Notes: a model not told the origin generated them from the letters alone. A DNA stretch of 64,000 nt from Clostridiales bacterium (GCA_017551865.1 JAFZKB010000014.1:1-64000), one strand, 5' to 3'. Shown: positions 1 to 8,213, counted from the first letter of the stretch. Numbers and translations are program-made.

Positions 1-83
1 GCTTGGAATTACGCTTCTAATTAGGCAACGAAAAGAAAAGTCATCATTGGATTGAGGTTGGAATACCCATAACAATTTCGGCA

Positions 84-965
84 TCAGCTTTGAGGATGTA
101 GATATGAATCTGTTGTAACCAGGACCATACCACCTATCATTGCCACGAAAGCCACGATAAACGATACTCCCGGTAATTCTCGAAGAACAACTATGGATAA
201 AAGTGCGCTTATGAATGGCGCGATCGCATAATACGAACTGGTTTTGGCCGCGCCAAGGCTCCTTTGGGCGGATACATAGAAGTACACGGAAAGTCCGTAA
301 GCGAAAAAACCTAGAACGAGGGCTGCGACTACATAGATGGATAGGCGGATTTCTTCCTGAAGTATATGTGATACGAGGAGAGCCCCTGTTCCAGACCCTA
401 TACCTTTGATCACCACGATCCTCGAGGGATCACAGTCGGAAAGTTTTCTAGTGCAGTTATTCTCGAATCCCCACGAAATACATGCCAGAAAAGCGAATGC
501 CGAGTAGGTGCTGAAGGAGAGTGATTCCATTCCCTCAAAGGATAAAAGCAGACTGGAAACAGTGATCAGCGTGATTCCGCAGCACAGCTTTCCGGATATC
601 CTTTCCCGGAAGAGAACAAACGCGATCAGAGAAGTTGCAACGATCTCGAAATTGTTGATCAGTGAGATGTTCGCCGCAGCACTTCCTGATAATGCGATCA
701 TAAGAAAGACCGGAGCGGCGATATCCAGAATGATCATCCCTATGATGTAGGGCAGATCCTTTTTGCCTGTCTTTCGAAAAGCACTGCCGCTTTTCTTTAC
801 AAGGCTGATGGGAAGCATCCCGAAGCCGGCTCCCAGATAGAGGAGACCGGCCAGAAATGAAGGAGGGATCTGAGTCATCAGAATCTTAGATATCGGCGTA
901 CTCAGCGCATAGAGGATAGCCGCCAGGATGGCGTATGTGACGGGTCTGGTGTTCTTGCCTTTCAT
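84..965 (-). CDS. EamA/DMT-family membrane transporter
   Basis: A 293-residue, very hydrophobic protein with about ten predicted membrane segments arranged as two repeats of five, the layout of drug/metabolite transporter (EamA) proteins that export metabolites or amino-acid-like compounds across the cytoplasmic membrane. The N-terminal stretch (YAILAAILYALSTPISKIL) and the C-terminal half opening with ALVLGFFAYGLSVYFYV are typical. The substrate cannot be read from sequence. Its ATG overlaps the stop codon of the upstream methyltransferase by four bases, so the two are translationally coupled and form a two-gene operon transcribed away from the tetR-type gene. That context suggests the pair is controlled by the divergent repressor. 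Confidence 0.85.
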   Translation of the reverse strand: MKGKNTRPVTYAILAAILYALSTPISKILMTQIPPSFLAGLLYLGAGFGMLPISLVKKSGSAFRKTGKKDLPYIIGMIILDIAAPVFLMIALSGSAAANISLINNFEIVATSLIAFVLFRERISGKLCCGITLITVSSLLLSFEGMESLSFSTYSAFAFLACISWGFENNCTRKLSDCDPSRIVVIKGIGSGTGALLVSHILQEEIRLSIYVVAALVLGFFAYGLSVYFYVSAQRSLGAAKTSSYYAIAPFISALLSIVVLRELPGVSFIVAFVAMIGGMVLVTTDSYLHPQS

Positions 966-1546
966 GTCTTCTTCAAAATGATAAGCTGCCCGTATTTACG
1001 CTTTTGGATGGAAACGGTTGAGAATCCGGATCTGCTGAATCTTTCGGAAATCTCATCGCTTGAGAAAAACTCGCCGTTATATCTTCGCGCAAGCCGGTTG
1101 ATCACTTTTCGGATGACCTTCGGAAAGTTCGGATCGGCGATATAGAGCAGGCCGTCAGGTTTCAGGATCCTTTGTGCTTCTTTCTCAAAGGCTTCTTTAT
1201 CCGGGAAGTGGTGATATGCCATGCAGGCAGTAAGCACATCAAACCGGTTATCGGTATATGGCGTATCTTCGCACGAGCACTGGCGAATATCTGCGTCAGG
1301 ACATTTGCTCCTTGCGATCTTCAGCATTTCCGGTTCAATATCGATCCCATGGGCCGAAATGTTTTCCCGATCTGAAAGGGTCCGCAATATCGTGCCCGTA
1401 CCGCATCCGACATCCAGTACTTCAGCGGAAGGCGACAGTTCAATGTTGTCATAGATCAGTTTATAGAAGACTTTGGAAAGCTTCCCTTCGAAGTGGTCAT
1501 CGTATTTGTCGGCTCTTTTATCAAATTTGAAATCGCGTTTCTCCAT
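962..1546 (-). CDS. class I SAM-dependent methyltransferase
   Basis: The 194-residue reading from ATG 1546 is a Rossmann-fold methyltransferase: motif I VLDVGCGTGTIL binds SAM, followed by an acidic SAM ribose site (GIDIEPEML) and motif IV region LTACMAYHHFPD. The family acts in the cytoplasm on small molecules or lipids; the acceptor is unknown. A longer open frame to 1714 exists, but ATG 1546 has a good Shine-Dalgarno (complement of CTCCTTT at 1553-1559) and the N-terminus MEKRDFKFDKRADKYDDHF fits the family, while the upstream extension runs into the operator region. First gene of an operon with the EamA transporter and divergent from tetR. Confidence 0.85.
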   Translation of the reverse strand: MEKRDFKFDKRADKYDDHFEGKLSKVFYKLIYDNIELSPSAEVLDVGCGTGTILRTLSDRENISAHGIDIEPEMLKIARSKCPDADIRQCSCEDTPYTDNRFDVLTACMAYHHFPDKEAFEKEAQRILKPDGLLYIADPNFPKVIRKVINRLARRYNGEFFSSDEISERFSRSGFSTVSIQKRKYGQLIILKKT

Positions 1547-1564
1547 AGTAAACTCCTTTGAAAA

Positions 1565-1649
1565 ATATCGAACATCGTGTTCGATATCATGATATAATTG
1601 AAGGGGAGTAAAGCGAAGAGCAGATTCCGGAATCTGTTCACTACTGAAC
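1565..1649. promoter_or_regulatory. cluster of palindromic operators between divergent tetR and methyltransferase genes
   Basis: Four dyads lie between the divergent genes. 1565-1587 is ATATCGAACA-TCG-TGTTCGATAT, perfect with 10-bp arms. 1584-1595 is ATATCATGATAT. 1621-1636 is CAGATTCCGGAATCTG. 1636-1649 is GTTCA-CTAC-TGAAC. A plus-strand -10 (TATAAT, 1593-1598) lies against the second. The first has the size and symmetry of TetR operators, so it is the best candidate site for the neighbouring repressor (inference). Confidence 0.65.
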
Positions 1650-1679
1650 AAAAGAGACAAAATTGTACGGTAATAGCTT

Positions 1680-2234
1680 ATGGACAGAAGACAGCAGAAA
1701 ACAAGGAACGCCATTTATGATGCCCTCACGGAACTTCTGAAGAAGAAAAAGTTTGAAGACCTTACGGTGCAGGACATCATCGATGAAGCCAATATCGGAA
1801 GAAGTACGTTCTATTCCCACTTTGAGACGAAGGATCAGCTTCTTGAAGAGATGTGCCGTGAGATGTTCGAACACGTCTTTTCACACGATCTGGCGCCGGA
1901 AGCCGGGCATGATTTCTCCGGCGGTCACAAGGGGATAGCGGAAAGACTGACTCATGTTCTGTATCACATCTCGGAACATAAGGAGAATATCTCGGCAATA
2001 TTAGGCGGTGAGAGCGAGCAGACATTCGTCCGGTTTTTCCGAGAGTATCTGGAGGATGCTTTTGACGATGTTCTGGGACACGTAAACACGAAGGTCCCAA
2101 AGGATTTCCGGAAGCAGTTTATTATTGGAAGCTTTGTGGAAACGGTCAAATGGTGGATAGCTACGGGATTAAAACTCGCGCCGGAACAGGTCGTTGAGTA
2201 TTATCTTACGCTCATCGGTGGAGGTTCGAAGTGA
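1680..2234 (+). CDS. TetR/AcrR-family transcriptional regulator
   Basis: A 184-residue DNA-binding protein. Residues about 8-55 form the TetR three-helix domain: LTVQDIIDEANIGRSTFYSHF is the classic HTH with its conserved STFYSHF end, followed by the KDQLLEEM helix. The C-terminal ligand domain is unassigned. ATG 1680 is used because the HTH begins soon after it, although no strong Shine-Dalgarno precedes it. The gene is divergent from the methyltransferase/EamA pair, with perfect palindromes in between, so autoregulation and control of that pair are likely. The stop overlaps the GTG of the next gene by four bases, so the two are coupled. Confidence 0.88.
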   Translation: MDRRQQKTRNAIYDALTELLKKKKFEDLTVQDIIDEANIGRSTFYSHFETKDQLLEEMCREMFEHVFSHDLAPEAGHDFSGGHKGIAERLTHVLYHISEHKENISAILGGESEQTFVRFFREYLEDAFDDVLGHVNTKVPKDFRKQFIIGSFVETVKWWIATGLKLAPEQVVEYYLTLIGGGSK

Positions 2235-3163
2235 AGAGAATAGCAATTATTGGTGACTACAATTCAAAGGAAGAAACACATACCCTTATCTTGAGAGCCA
2301 TCGAAGATATTCAGAAAGAACTGAATGTTGATCTGAAAACGCAGTGGATCGGAAGCGATGAACTGGATATTTCCGAGAAGAATCTGCGTACATTTGATGG
2401 GTTTTGGTTCTCTCCGGGTAGTCCATATAAGAATACTAAGAATGTTCTGTCGGCAATTCAATTTGCAAGAAAGAATAAAGTGCCTGCACTGGGCACGTGT
2501 GCCGGCTTTCAACATATGATCATTGAATTTGCCCGTAATGTGTTAGGCTTTAATGGAGCGGACAGCGTTGAGAATGACATGGAATGCAAAGACGCGGTGA
2601 TCGAAAGATTGGCATGCTCACTAATGAAGCAAAAGGAGCAACTGAAGATATCCGATCACGATACGATCCTCGGACGCACAATGGGCGAAGACGAATTCAT
2701 CGGAGAATATCGCTGCAATTTTGGCTTTAATGAAGCGTATCACAGTGCTTTTCGAGAAAGCGATGTGATCGCGGCAACGGTACAGAATCATGACGGATCT
2801 CTACGAGGATTCGAGTTAAAAGAGCATCCTTTCTTTGTGGGTACTCTTTTCATCCCCCAACTGGATTTCAAAGGAGACGGTCCTTATAGGATCATCAGGT
2901 CGTTTATAGAGGTTGTCGGTGTTCATGGAGTAAGAGCGAGAAAGATTCGAGAGCTTACCGGCGCAAACATGGATATTGATCTGGTCAGTGATAATCTCGA
3001 CTGGAATCAAAGTGCTTGTCCGTGGAACGAGGCTGAGAATACTAAGGAACATAGATGTGCGGTAAAAGACACTTCGATATGCAAGTATTTTTGCGGGATC
3101 AAGTATTTGGATAGCGTGCTTTGCAGTTATCCGAATGAGAATAAAGATGTGTTAAGTGATTGA
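2231..3163 (+). CDS. CTP-synthase-like class I amidotransferase domain protein with Cys-rich tail
   Basis: Residues about 1-228 resemble the glutaminase domain of CTP synthase: the oxyanion segment WFSPGSPY and the nucleophile elbow LGTCAGFQHM with Cys90. The His-Glu pair of the catalytic triad normally sits in a HPE motif after the strand; the aligned position here reads LFIPQ (about 207-211), so His and Glu are replaced. Glutaminase activity is therefore doubtful. Residues about 258-300 add a Cys-rich tail (SACPWNE, HRCAVKDTSICKYFCG, SVLCSYP) with at least six Cys, possibly metal binding. The start is GTG 2231 overlapping the tetR stop. The function is unknown; the coupling suggests a shared signal or resistance role. 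Confidence 0.7.
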   Translation: MKRIAIIGDYNSKEETHTLILRAIEDIQKELNVDLKTQWIGSDELDISEKNLRTFDGFWFSPGSPYKNTKNVLSAIQFARKNKVPALGTCAGFQHMIIEFARNVLGFNGADSVENDMECKDAVIERLACSLMKQKEQLKISDHDTILGRTMGEDEFIGEYRCNFGFNEAYHSAFRESDVIAATVQNHDGSLRGFELKEHPFFVGTLFIPQLDFKGDGPYRIIRSFIEVVGVHGVRARKIRELTGANMDIDLVSDNLDWNQSACPWNEAENTKEHRCAVKDTSICKYFCGIKYLDSVLCSYPNENKDVLSD

Positions 3164-3184
3164 TCGAAAGGTAATTCAAGCATT

Positions 3185-3628
3185 ATGGTTTTAGCATATG
3201 AGATGGAATACCGAAATCCGGTGTCGGAGAGGTCAAGCGTAGAACTGATCCCTTATACATCTGAGTACCAAGATATGTATAAGGCTATGTATAACGAATG
3301 CTACCACGCAATGAGGGAAGCGCTTGATATACAGCCATATGATTTTATCCAGGATGATTCTTTCTTCGATTCGGGAATGGATGAAGTATACCTTCTTGTA
3401 AAGGATCGCGAGATCATTGGAAGTGTTGCGCTGAAATCTGATGAGATAGATGATTTGATCGTAAATCCCAAGTATCAGGGTCAAGGGTACGGAAAACAAA
3501 TACTTTTGTGGGCGCTAGAGCACATGGATTCCAAGCGTATCATCCTGCATGTGGCCGATTGGAATAAAAGAGCGATCAATATGTACAAGAAAAACGGTTT
3601 TGAGATCACAGGTGAAGTGTCTTGTTAA
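3185..3628 (+). CDS. GNAT-family N-acetyltransferase
   Basis: A 147-residue protein with the GNAT acetyl-CoA fold. The motif A loop is VNPKYQGQGYGKQIL (Q/R-x-x-G-x-G/A), preceded by the beta strand DDLIV. Motif B is NKRAINMYKKNGFEITGE, typical of GNAT C-termini. It would transfer acetyl from acetyl-CoA to an amine; the acceptor is not predictable. It follows the amidotransferase-like gene after 21 bp, probably in the same transcript. The first 18 residues before VELIPYT are poorly matched to the family, and the internal ATG at MEYRNPV is an alternative start. Confidence 0.82.
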   Translation: MVLAYEMEYRNPVSERSSVELIPYTSEYQDMYKAMYNECYHAMREALDIQPYDFIQDDSFFDSGMDEVYLLVKDREIIGSVALKSDEIDDLIVNPKYQGQGYGKQILLWALEHMDSKRIILHVADWNKRAINMYKKNGFEITGEVSC

Positions 3629-3650
3629 CACGGTGATTCACGCCCGATTT

Positions 3651-3739
3651 TTGAAATAAGAGAAGTATAACCGATTTCTTATTTCATAAACTCATTAACA
3701 AATTGAAATAAAGGTGCTATAATGCAACTATTATTTCAA
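3651..3739. repeat. two tandem 37-bp dyads over the fic promoter
   Basis: Unit 1 (3651-3687) is TTGAAATAA-N19-TTATTTCAT; unit 2 (3703-3739) is TTGAAATAA-N19-TTATTTCAA. Both are 37 bp, the gap is 15 bp and the period 52 bp, about five helical turns. Unit 2 is centred on the -10 of the fic promoter. The half-sites could also pair across the gap. An operator for an oligomeric regulator is the simplest reading (inference); the Fic protein itself carries a winged-helix domain. The same unit size recurs at two other loci in this window. Confidence 0.8.
3695..3723 (+). promoter_or_regulatory. fic promoter
   Basis: TTAACA (3695-3700), 17-bp spacer, TATAAT (3718-3723), with a TG just upstream of the -10. 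It lies between the two arms of the second 37-bp dyad, so a bound protein would occlude it. Confidence 0.75.
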
Positions 3740-3755
3740 AAAGGAGGTAGGAAAC

Positions 3756-4895
3756 GTGAATAGAGCTGGCGAGTGGATCAACAATCTAAGTGGCGAGGCG
3801 GCATATAAGTCTTTTAGACCGGCACCGTTGCCTCCTTCTCCGGAACTGAATGTTGATAGCGATATGATCAACAAACTTGTAGAAGCCAACCGGAACCTGG
3901 TGAGGCTTGATACTGCATCGAAACTTATTCCCAATGTTGAATTGTTCATATCTATGTATGTCAGAAAAGAAGCGCTGATTTCTTCGCAGATTGAGGGAAC
4001 ACAGTGTACATTGGATGATGTTCTGGATCCGGATGCAGATAGCAATAAGAACCTCGACATCAGTGATGTTATCAACTATGTGAAAGCATGTTCTTTTGCC
4101 ATCAAACGACTGGAGTCACTTCCACTTTGTAACAGGCTGCTTCGTGAGATCCATAAGGAATTATTGTCGGGAGTCAGAGGTGAGGAGAAAAATCCCGGAG
4201 AATTCAGAAGATCTCAGAACTGGATCGGAGCATCTAATTGTTCACTGAATGAAGCCCGATATATTCCGCCGAATGTGGACGACATGATAGCTGCACTTAG
4301 TGATCTCGAAAGGTATATGAACGAGGATGATGAGTATGATCCGCTGATCAGGATTGCGCTGATCCATTATCAGTTTGAAACCATTCACCCGTTCCTTGAT
4401 GGCAATGGACGCATAGGCCGACTTATGATCCTGTTGTATCTTATGGAACAAGGTTATCTTGCCAAACCGATCATTTATATCTCCTACTTTCTGAAAAAGA
4501 ATCAGACGGAATACTACGATAGAATGTCTGAAGTAAGAAAGAGCGGGAACTATGAGCAATGGGTCAGATTCTTTCTTGAGGCGGTATCCGCCGCAGCGAA
4601 GGACTCTCTTATGACAATAGAAAAACTATCTGAACTTCATGAGAGTAATCTGGCAAAACTTCCGAAAACAACCAGGAAGGAAGACAACACCAGAAAGGTG
4701 TTCGATTATCTGGAGAAGTATCCGATCATAGACATAAAAAGGACTGCAGTTGCACTTGATATCAGCTTCAATACGGTATCAAGCGCTGTGAATAAGCTTG
4801 TTCAAATCGGTATTCTAAAGGAAACCACAAATGCATCCAGAAATAGAGTATTCTCTTATGAGGAGTATTTAAACATACTGCGAAGAGATACATAG
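3756..4895 (+). CDS. Fic-family protein (AMP-transferase) with C-terminal winged helix
   Basis: A 379-residue Fic enzyme, expected to transfer AMP from ATP to a target-protein hydroxyl. The catalytic loop is complete: HPFLDGNGRIGR at residues 211-222. An N-terminal inhibitory motif is present (S76-S-Q-I-E80-G81, the (S/T)xxxE(G/N) helix), so it is a class II, self-inhibited Fic needing no separate antitoxin. Residues about 305-379 look like a winged helix (DISFNTVSSAVNKLVQIGIL), common in this family and suggesting autoregulation. The start is GTG 3756 behind AAGGAGGT (3741-3748). The gene is monocistronic, with a consensus promoter inside the dyad repeats described above. Confidence 0.92.
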   Translation: MNRAGEWINNLSGEAAYKSFRPAPLPPSPELNVDSDMINKLVEANRNLVRLDTASKLIPNVELFISMYVRKEALISSQIEGTQCTLDDVLDPDADSNKNLDISDVINYVKACSFAIKRLESLPLCNRLLREIHKELLSGVRGEEKNPGEFRRSQNWIGASNCSLNEARYIPPNVDDMIAALSDLERYMNEDDEYDPLIRIALIHYQFETIHPFLDGNGRIGRLMILLYLMEQGYLAKPIIYISYFLKKNQTEYYDRMSEVRKSGNYEQWVRFFLEAVSAAAKDSLMTIEKLSELHESNLAKLPKTTRKEDNTRKVFDYLEKYPIIDIKRTAVALDISFNTVSSAVNKLVQIGILKETTNASRNRVFSYEEYLNILRRDT

Positions 4896-4928
4896 TCAAT
4901 ATTATTGGCGAAAAGAAGGTTTGATCTT

Positions 4929-5048
4929 ATGGAGAAGAAACTGACAGATGCAGTCCGTATGTATGAAAGAAGAGGCTATACACTTATCAGAAACTATCCT
5001 CCTTATGATCAGCTGGATGGGGCGATATGTATGGCAAAGGATTTGTAA
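4929..5048 (+). pseudogene. C-terminal remnant of a GNAT acetyltransferase
   Basis: A 39-codon open frame (ATG 4929 to TAA 5048) encodes AVRMYERRGYTLIRNYPPYD followed by a ICMAKDL end. This matches the motif B and C-terminus of small GNAT acetyltransferases (consensus A-x-x-LYE-x-x-GF ... NY-x-PY ... CMEKxL). No motif A or N-terminal part is present upstream, where fic ends only 33 bp away. It is best read as a truncated leftover, perhaps from a deletion. A real micropeptide cannot be excluded. Confidence 0.6.
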
Positions 5049-5158
5049 TTCCGAATCATCAAAGAATGGGGGAGAAGCGGGGTATGAAACCCTGAGATTT
5101 TTGAAAATAGGACGTGGTCGTGTTTAGTCCTGTCATCCGCACCAGAACACATGAAAAT

Positions 5159-5206
5159 ACCCCCGTTCTTGTAAAGTTCTGTACAGGAAACGGGGGTGCT
5201 TTTTAT
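5159..5206 (+). terminator. strong intrinsic terminator
   Basis: ACCCCCGTT (5159-5167) pairs with AACGGGGGT (5189-5197), with further pairing inward (TTCTTGTA with TACAGGAA, including a G-U pair), followed by GCTTTTT. It follows the fic/GNAT-remnant stretch and faces the 3' end of the lipoprotein gene. Confidence 0.85.
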
Positions 5207-5229
5207 GTGAGGCTACAAAGAAACGATGA

Positions 5230-6402
5230 TCAGTTTATGAAGCAGTCTTTCGTGATGAGTTTTAGAATAGATTTGAGGGAATCCACGTCGATTCTTTCGT
5301 CATTACGGCTATGAAGGTAACAGAGGTAACGCGTGCCATCGATTGAGAAGACGAATTCCTGTGCGCCGTTAAGTGTGTTTTCGCGCATCCTGATATCATC
5401 GGCATCTTCCCAGTCCGTATCATATTCAGCTTTTTGAAGATATGAATCCTCCGGATCCGGCACGATGGCGAAAGACTCGATCCGGCTATCCTTTCTTGTT
5501 TCCATATTGATGGTTTTCCCGCTGATCGACAAAATATGGCCGAAGCTTGTAATATGTTTTCCGCCCAAGACAGGGATGTTCACGACCTTATCGTAGATAT
5601 ACGGTTCAATGCCGTCATCCGGGCTCAGATGATCAAAAAGGACCGAGGAATAACGGACAAAATTCTGTCTGTCCTCGTCTTTATATTCATCATCCCGATA
5701 TAAGATCTGGTGCCTGGTGTAAAAGACATTTTCGCCGATGATCCTGGCATAGTAAAGCCCCTCCTCGCTTCTGGCCGGAGGCATCCTCTTCACCGTGGCA
5801 AACAGGTGATCGTCCGCCTGTTCGACGATTGTGATCCGCGGCGCGTCCGGTTCATCCGGAGAATAATATCCCATGTTGCCGACATAAATCTGACCAAGGT
5901 TTTTCAGAAATTCGTCGAAGGATGAGCATTCGGCATCGAAAAGATTTACATAAGAGACCTCGCCATCGATTCTCTTTCCATCTGACCCGAGAAAGGAGAC
6001 GCTGTTATTATCCATGAAGAGTCTGTTTCCATAGTCTGCACAGTAGAATTCGTGGGTCATCCGAAGTTCTTCGCATGCGGTATAGATCAGTGTCGAGTGG
6101 CCTGCGACGAAGGCATATTTCTTCAAAGCGTCTTCCGTGGTGTAATTCTCTTTCAGCGCCCGGCTCGGATCCCAGTACACGACACTTCCCGGAAGATCCG
6201 GTTCATCGGACTCTTCGCGCGTCCCGGTCGGCACGACCAGTTCGTATGCATTCGTATCAAGCGTCTGATAGGTTACACTTTCGTTTGCATTCGTATCAGG
6301 CGTCTTATTGGTTACACTTCCGGCCTTTTTGCAGCCATTCACGGGGATAAGAATAGACAGGAAAAGAAACGCTGCCATAAGAAGTTTTACCTGCTTTTTC
6401 AT
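5230..6402 (-). CDS. secreted lipoprotein of unknown function
   Basis: The protein begins with a lipoprotein signal: charged MKKQVK, hydrophobic core, then a lipobox ending VNGC with the lipidated Cys near residue 24. ATG 6402 is preferred over ATG 6408 because the GAGG upstream is about nine bases from it and only three from the other. After the Cys there is an imperfect tandem repeat (TPDTNANESVTYQ / TLDTNAYELVV), then a roughly 330-residue extracellular domain I do not recognise. It is an isolated gene, divergent from the nitroreductase and convergent with fic. Anchoring in the outer leaflet of the cell membrane is expected. Confidence 0.75.
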   Translation of the reverse strand: MKKQVKLLMAAFLFLSILIPVNGCKKAGSVTNKTPDTNANESVTYQTLDTNAYELVVPTGTREESDEPDLPGSVVYWDPSRALKENYTTEDALKKYAFVAGHSTLIYTACEELRMTHEFYCADYGNRLFMDNNSVSFLGSDGKRIDGEVSYVNLFDAECSSFDEFLKNLGQIYVGNMGYYSPDEPDAPRITIVEQADDHLFATVKRMPPARSEEGLYYARIIGENVFYTRHQILYRDDEYKDEDRQNFVRYSSVLFDHLSPDDGIEPYIYDKVVNIPVLGGKHITSFGHILSISGKTINMETRKDSRIESFAIVPDPEDSYLQKAEYDTDWEDADDIRMRENTLNGAQEFVFSIDGTRYLCYLHSRNDERIDVDSLKSILKLITKDCFIN

Positions 6403-6541
6403 GATCATTACCTCACTTGTTTTTCAGCCTTCACCACACTAATCAATATATTTGAGGGGAGCGTCACGTAAAATCTGAGAAAAGTTTTTGAATGCACCAA
6501 ATACCGCAAATTCTTATATAATGCTAAAAGAGGTGAAATGC

Positions 6542-7072
6542 ATGAACGTATTTGAAGCAATTATTTCCAGAAGAAGTTATAGAGGAAAATTCAAGGATAC
6601 TCCGGTTCCGAGAGAGGATCTTGTGAAGATATTGGAAGCAGGTCTTGCTGCCCCTTCGGGCTGCAACAAGCAGACGACGAGTCTTATCGCTGTCGATGAT
6701 CCTGAAATGCTTTCTAAGCTGAAGGCCGTCATCGATCCGCCGATCGCGCAGTCAGCCCCCGCGGCGATCTGTGTTCTTACAAAACGCATCAATGCGTATC
6801 GCGGCAAGTGCTTTGCGGTCCAGGATTATTCCGCAGCGATACAGAACATGCTTCTGGCGATCGTGGAACTCGGCTATCAGAGCTGCTGGTACGAAGGCCA
6901 CATTACGGATGATGACGGTATCGCAGATATGATGGCGAAGATCCTTGGTGTTCCGGAGGACTACGATCTTGTCTGTTTCCTGCCTGTCGGTATTGCGGAA
7001 GAGGAAGCGAAGATGCCGAAAAAGAAGTCTTTTGATGAGCGGGCCTGGTTCAACTCGTTTCCGTCTTCCTGA
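6542..7072 (+). CDS. nitroreductase-family FMN oxidoreductase
   Basis: A 176-residue single-domain nitroreductase. The N-terminus NVFEAIISRRSYRGKF carries the conserved RRSxR phosphate/FMN-binding motif, and AAPSGCNKQT is the second FMN-binding loop. Such enzymes use NAD(P)H and FMN to reduce nitro compounds, quinones or other small electrophiles; the substrate is unknown. ATG 6542 is chosen because AGAGGTG lies about eight bases upstream. A longer frame from 6488 would begin before the -10 hexamer TATAAT (6517-6522), so it cannot be the start if that promoter is used. Monocistronic. Confidence 0.88.
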   Translation: MNVFEAIISRRSYRGKFKDTPVPREDLVKILEAGLAAPSGCNKQTTSLIAVDDPEMLSKLKAVIDPPIAQSAPAAICVLTKRINAYRGKCFAVQDYSAAIQNMLLAIVELGYQSCWYEGHITDDDGIADMMAKILGVPEDYDLVCFLPVGIAEEEAKMPKKKSFDERAWFNSFPSS

Positions 7073-7099
7073 CACGCTTCGTATATAAAGATAACTATT

Positions 7100-8041
7100 T
7101 TATTCAGTCAAAAAAATACGGGATACAGTTTCCTCGTATTCCGGGTATTTCTTTGCTTTGAAAAGGCGCTTGAAGTCGCGTTCTTTCCCATCGAAAAGAA
7201 CCTGCCAATAGGTCCAGAGCTCCCTCATTTTAAAAAGCACGTTGATGTCGGGGGAGATGACTTTCTGGTATTCGTGATAAATGGTGTCGTGCAATCTCTT
7301 TAGTTTTTGAAGGTCAGTTTCCGAAGAAGAGCCATTGAGCTTTCCAGAAAGATCCGGATCCGATACGAGGCCTCTGCCCAGCATGACGGGATCAGGGGTG
7401 CTTCCGAATGTACCTGACACCTCTTCGTAGTCTTTGACGGAAAAGATGTTTCCGTTATACACCAGAGGACATTTCACGTGCTCCAAAGCATACGCGTAGT
7501 ATTCTTTTCGGATCTCGCCCTTATAAAAGTCAGTTCTTATCCTGGGGTGCACGATCAGTTCGCTCAAAGGGAAAGCATTGAAAATATCTGTAAGCGCATA
7601 AAACTCCTCCGGATCGCTGAAGCCGAGCCTTGTTTTGATCGAGATCTTCATGCCGTCGGATTCGGAATAAGAGAAGATGTCATCCAGAAAACTTTGAAGG
7701 GCAGACGTGTCCTTGAGAAATCCCGCGCCCTTGCCTTTGGCACATACGGTTCCGGAAGGACACCCGAGATTCAGATTTACCTCTTCGTATCCCATTGCCC
7801 GGATCTCTCTGGCCGATTCTATAAAATGGTCAGACCTGCATGTGAGGATCTGGGGGACAAGATTTATCCCTTTATTATTCTCGGGAGTGATTTCTTTTCT
7901 CTCCCGGGGCGTAATCGGGCATTTTTCCGCCGGGGTAATGAATGGCGTGAAGTACTTGTCCACGTGACCGTAGATCTCGCTGTATGCATTCCGGAATATA
8001 TATGTTGTAACGCCTTCGAGCGGGGCGAAGTAAATTTTCAT
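7100..8041 (-). CDS. tRNA-dihydrouridine synthase family protein
   Basis: A TIM-barrel flavoenzyme of about 313 residues that reduces uridine to dihydrouridine in tRNA. The N-terminus MKIYFAPLEGVTTYIFRNAY is the family start (APLEGvT). NLGCPSG contains the catalytic-loop Cys, and KISIKTRLGF, LIVHPRIRTDFYKG and VYNGNIFS are the other FMN- and tRNA-binding motifs. Length and motifs fit the short Dus proteins of Clostridia. An upstream ATG (8062) is possible, but MKIYF at 8041 is where family similarity begins. The 3' end converges on the nitroreductase with 27 bp between stop codons and no clear terminator. Confidence 0.88.
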   Translation of the reverse strand: MKIYFAPLEGVTTYIFRNAYSEIYGHVDKYFTPFITPAEKCPITPRERKEITPENNKGINLVPQILTCRSDHFIESAREIRAMGYEEVNLNLGCPSGTVCAKGKGAGFLKDTSALQSFLDDIFSYSESDGMKISIKTRLGFSDPEEFYALTDIFNAFPLSELIVHPRIRTDFYKGEIRKEYYAYALEHVKCPLVYNGNIFSVKDYEEVSGTFGSTPDPVMLGRGLVSDPDLSGKLNGSSSETDLQKLKRLHDTIYHEYQKVISPDINVLFKMRELWTYWQVLFDGKERDFKRLFKAKKYPEYEETVSRIFLTE

Positions 8042-8160
8042 GAGATCTTTCTGATCCTCCATAACTTGCCTGAAAATGTGCATGCATACATTCTATCACG
8101 AGTATTGCGCTCTATGAAAACTCCCAGCCTTCGTACTCTTACAATAGTTTTCTGAAAAAA

Positions 8161-8213
8161 GTTCCATATAGAACCTTGACGGATAATAGTTCCATATAGT
8201 ACTATTTATCCGT
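8161..8213 (+). promoter_or_regulatory. marR promoter with overlapping operator repeats
   Basis: Direct repeats GTTCCATATAG at 8161-8171 and 8189-8199 are 28 bp apart. A near-perfect inverted repeat, ACGGATAATAGT (8179-8190) with ACTATTTATCCGT (8201-8213), overlaps a promoter TTGACG (8176-8181), 18 bp, TACTAT (8200-8205). MarR regulators usually repress their own operon through such dyads, so this is the likely autoregulatory site. Confidence 0.65.

Noticed and set aside
3756..4895. Fic as a toxin with a separate antitoxin gene
   Set aside because: The inhibitory S-x-x-x-E-G helix is in the same protein and no small antitoxin ORF precedes it.
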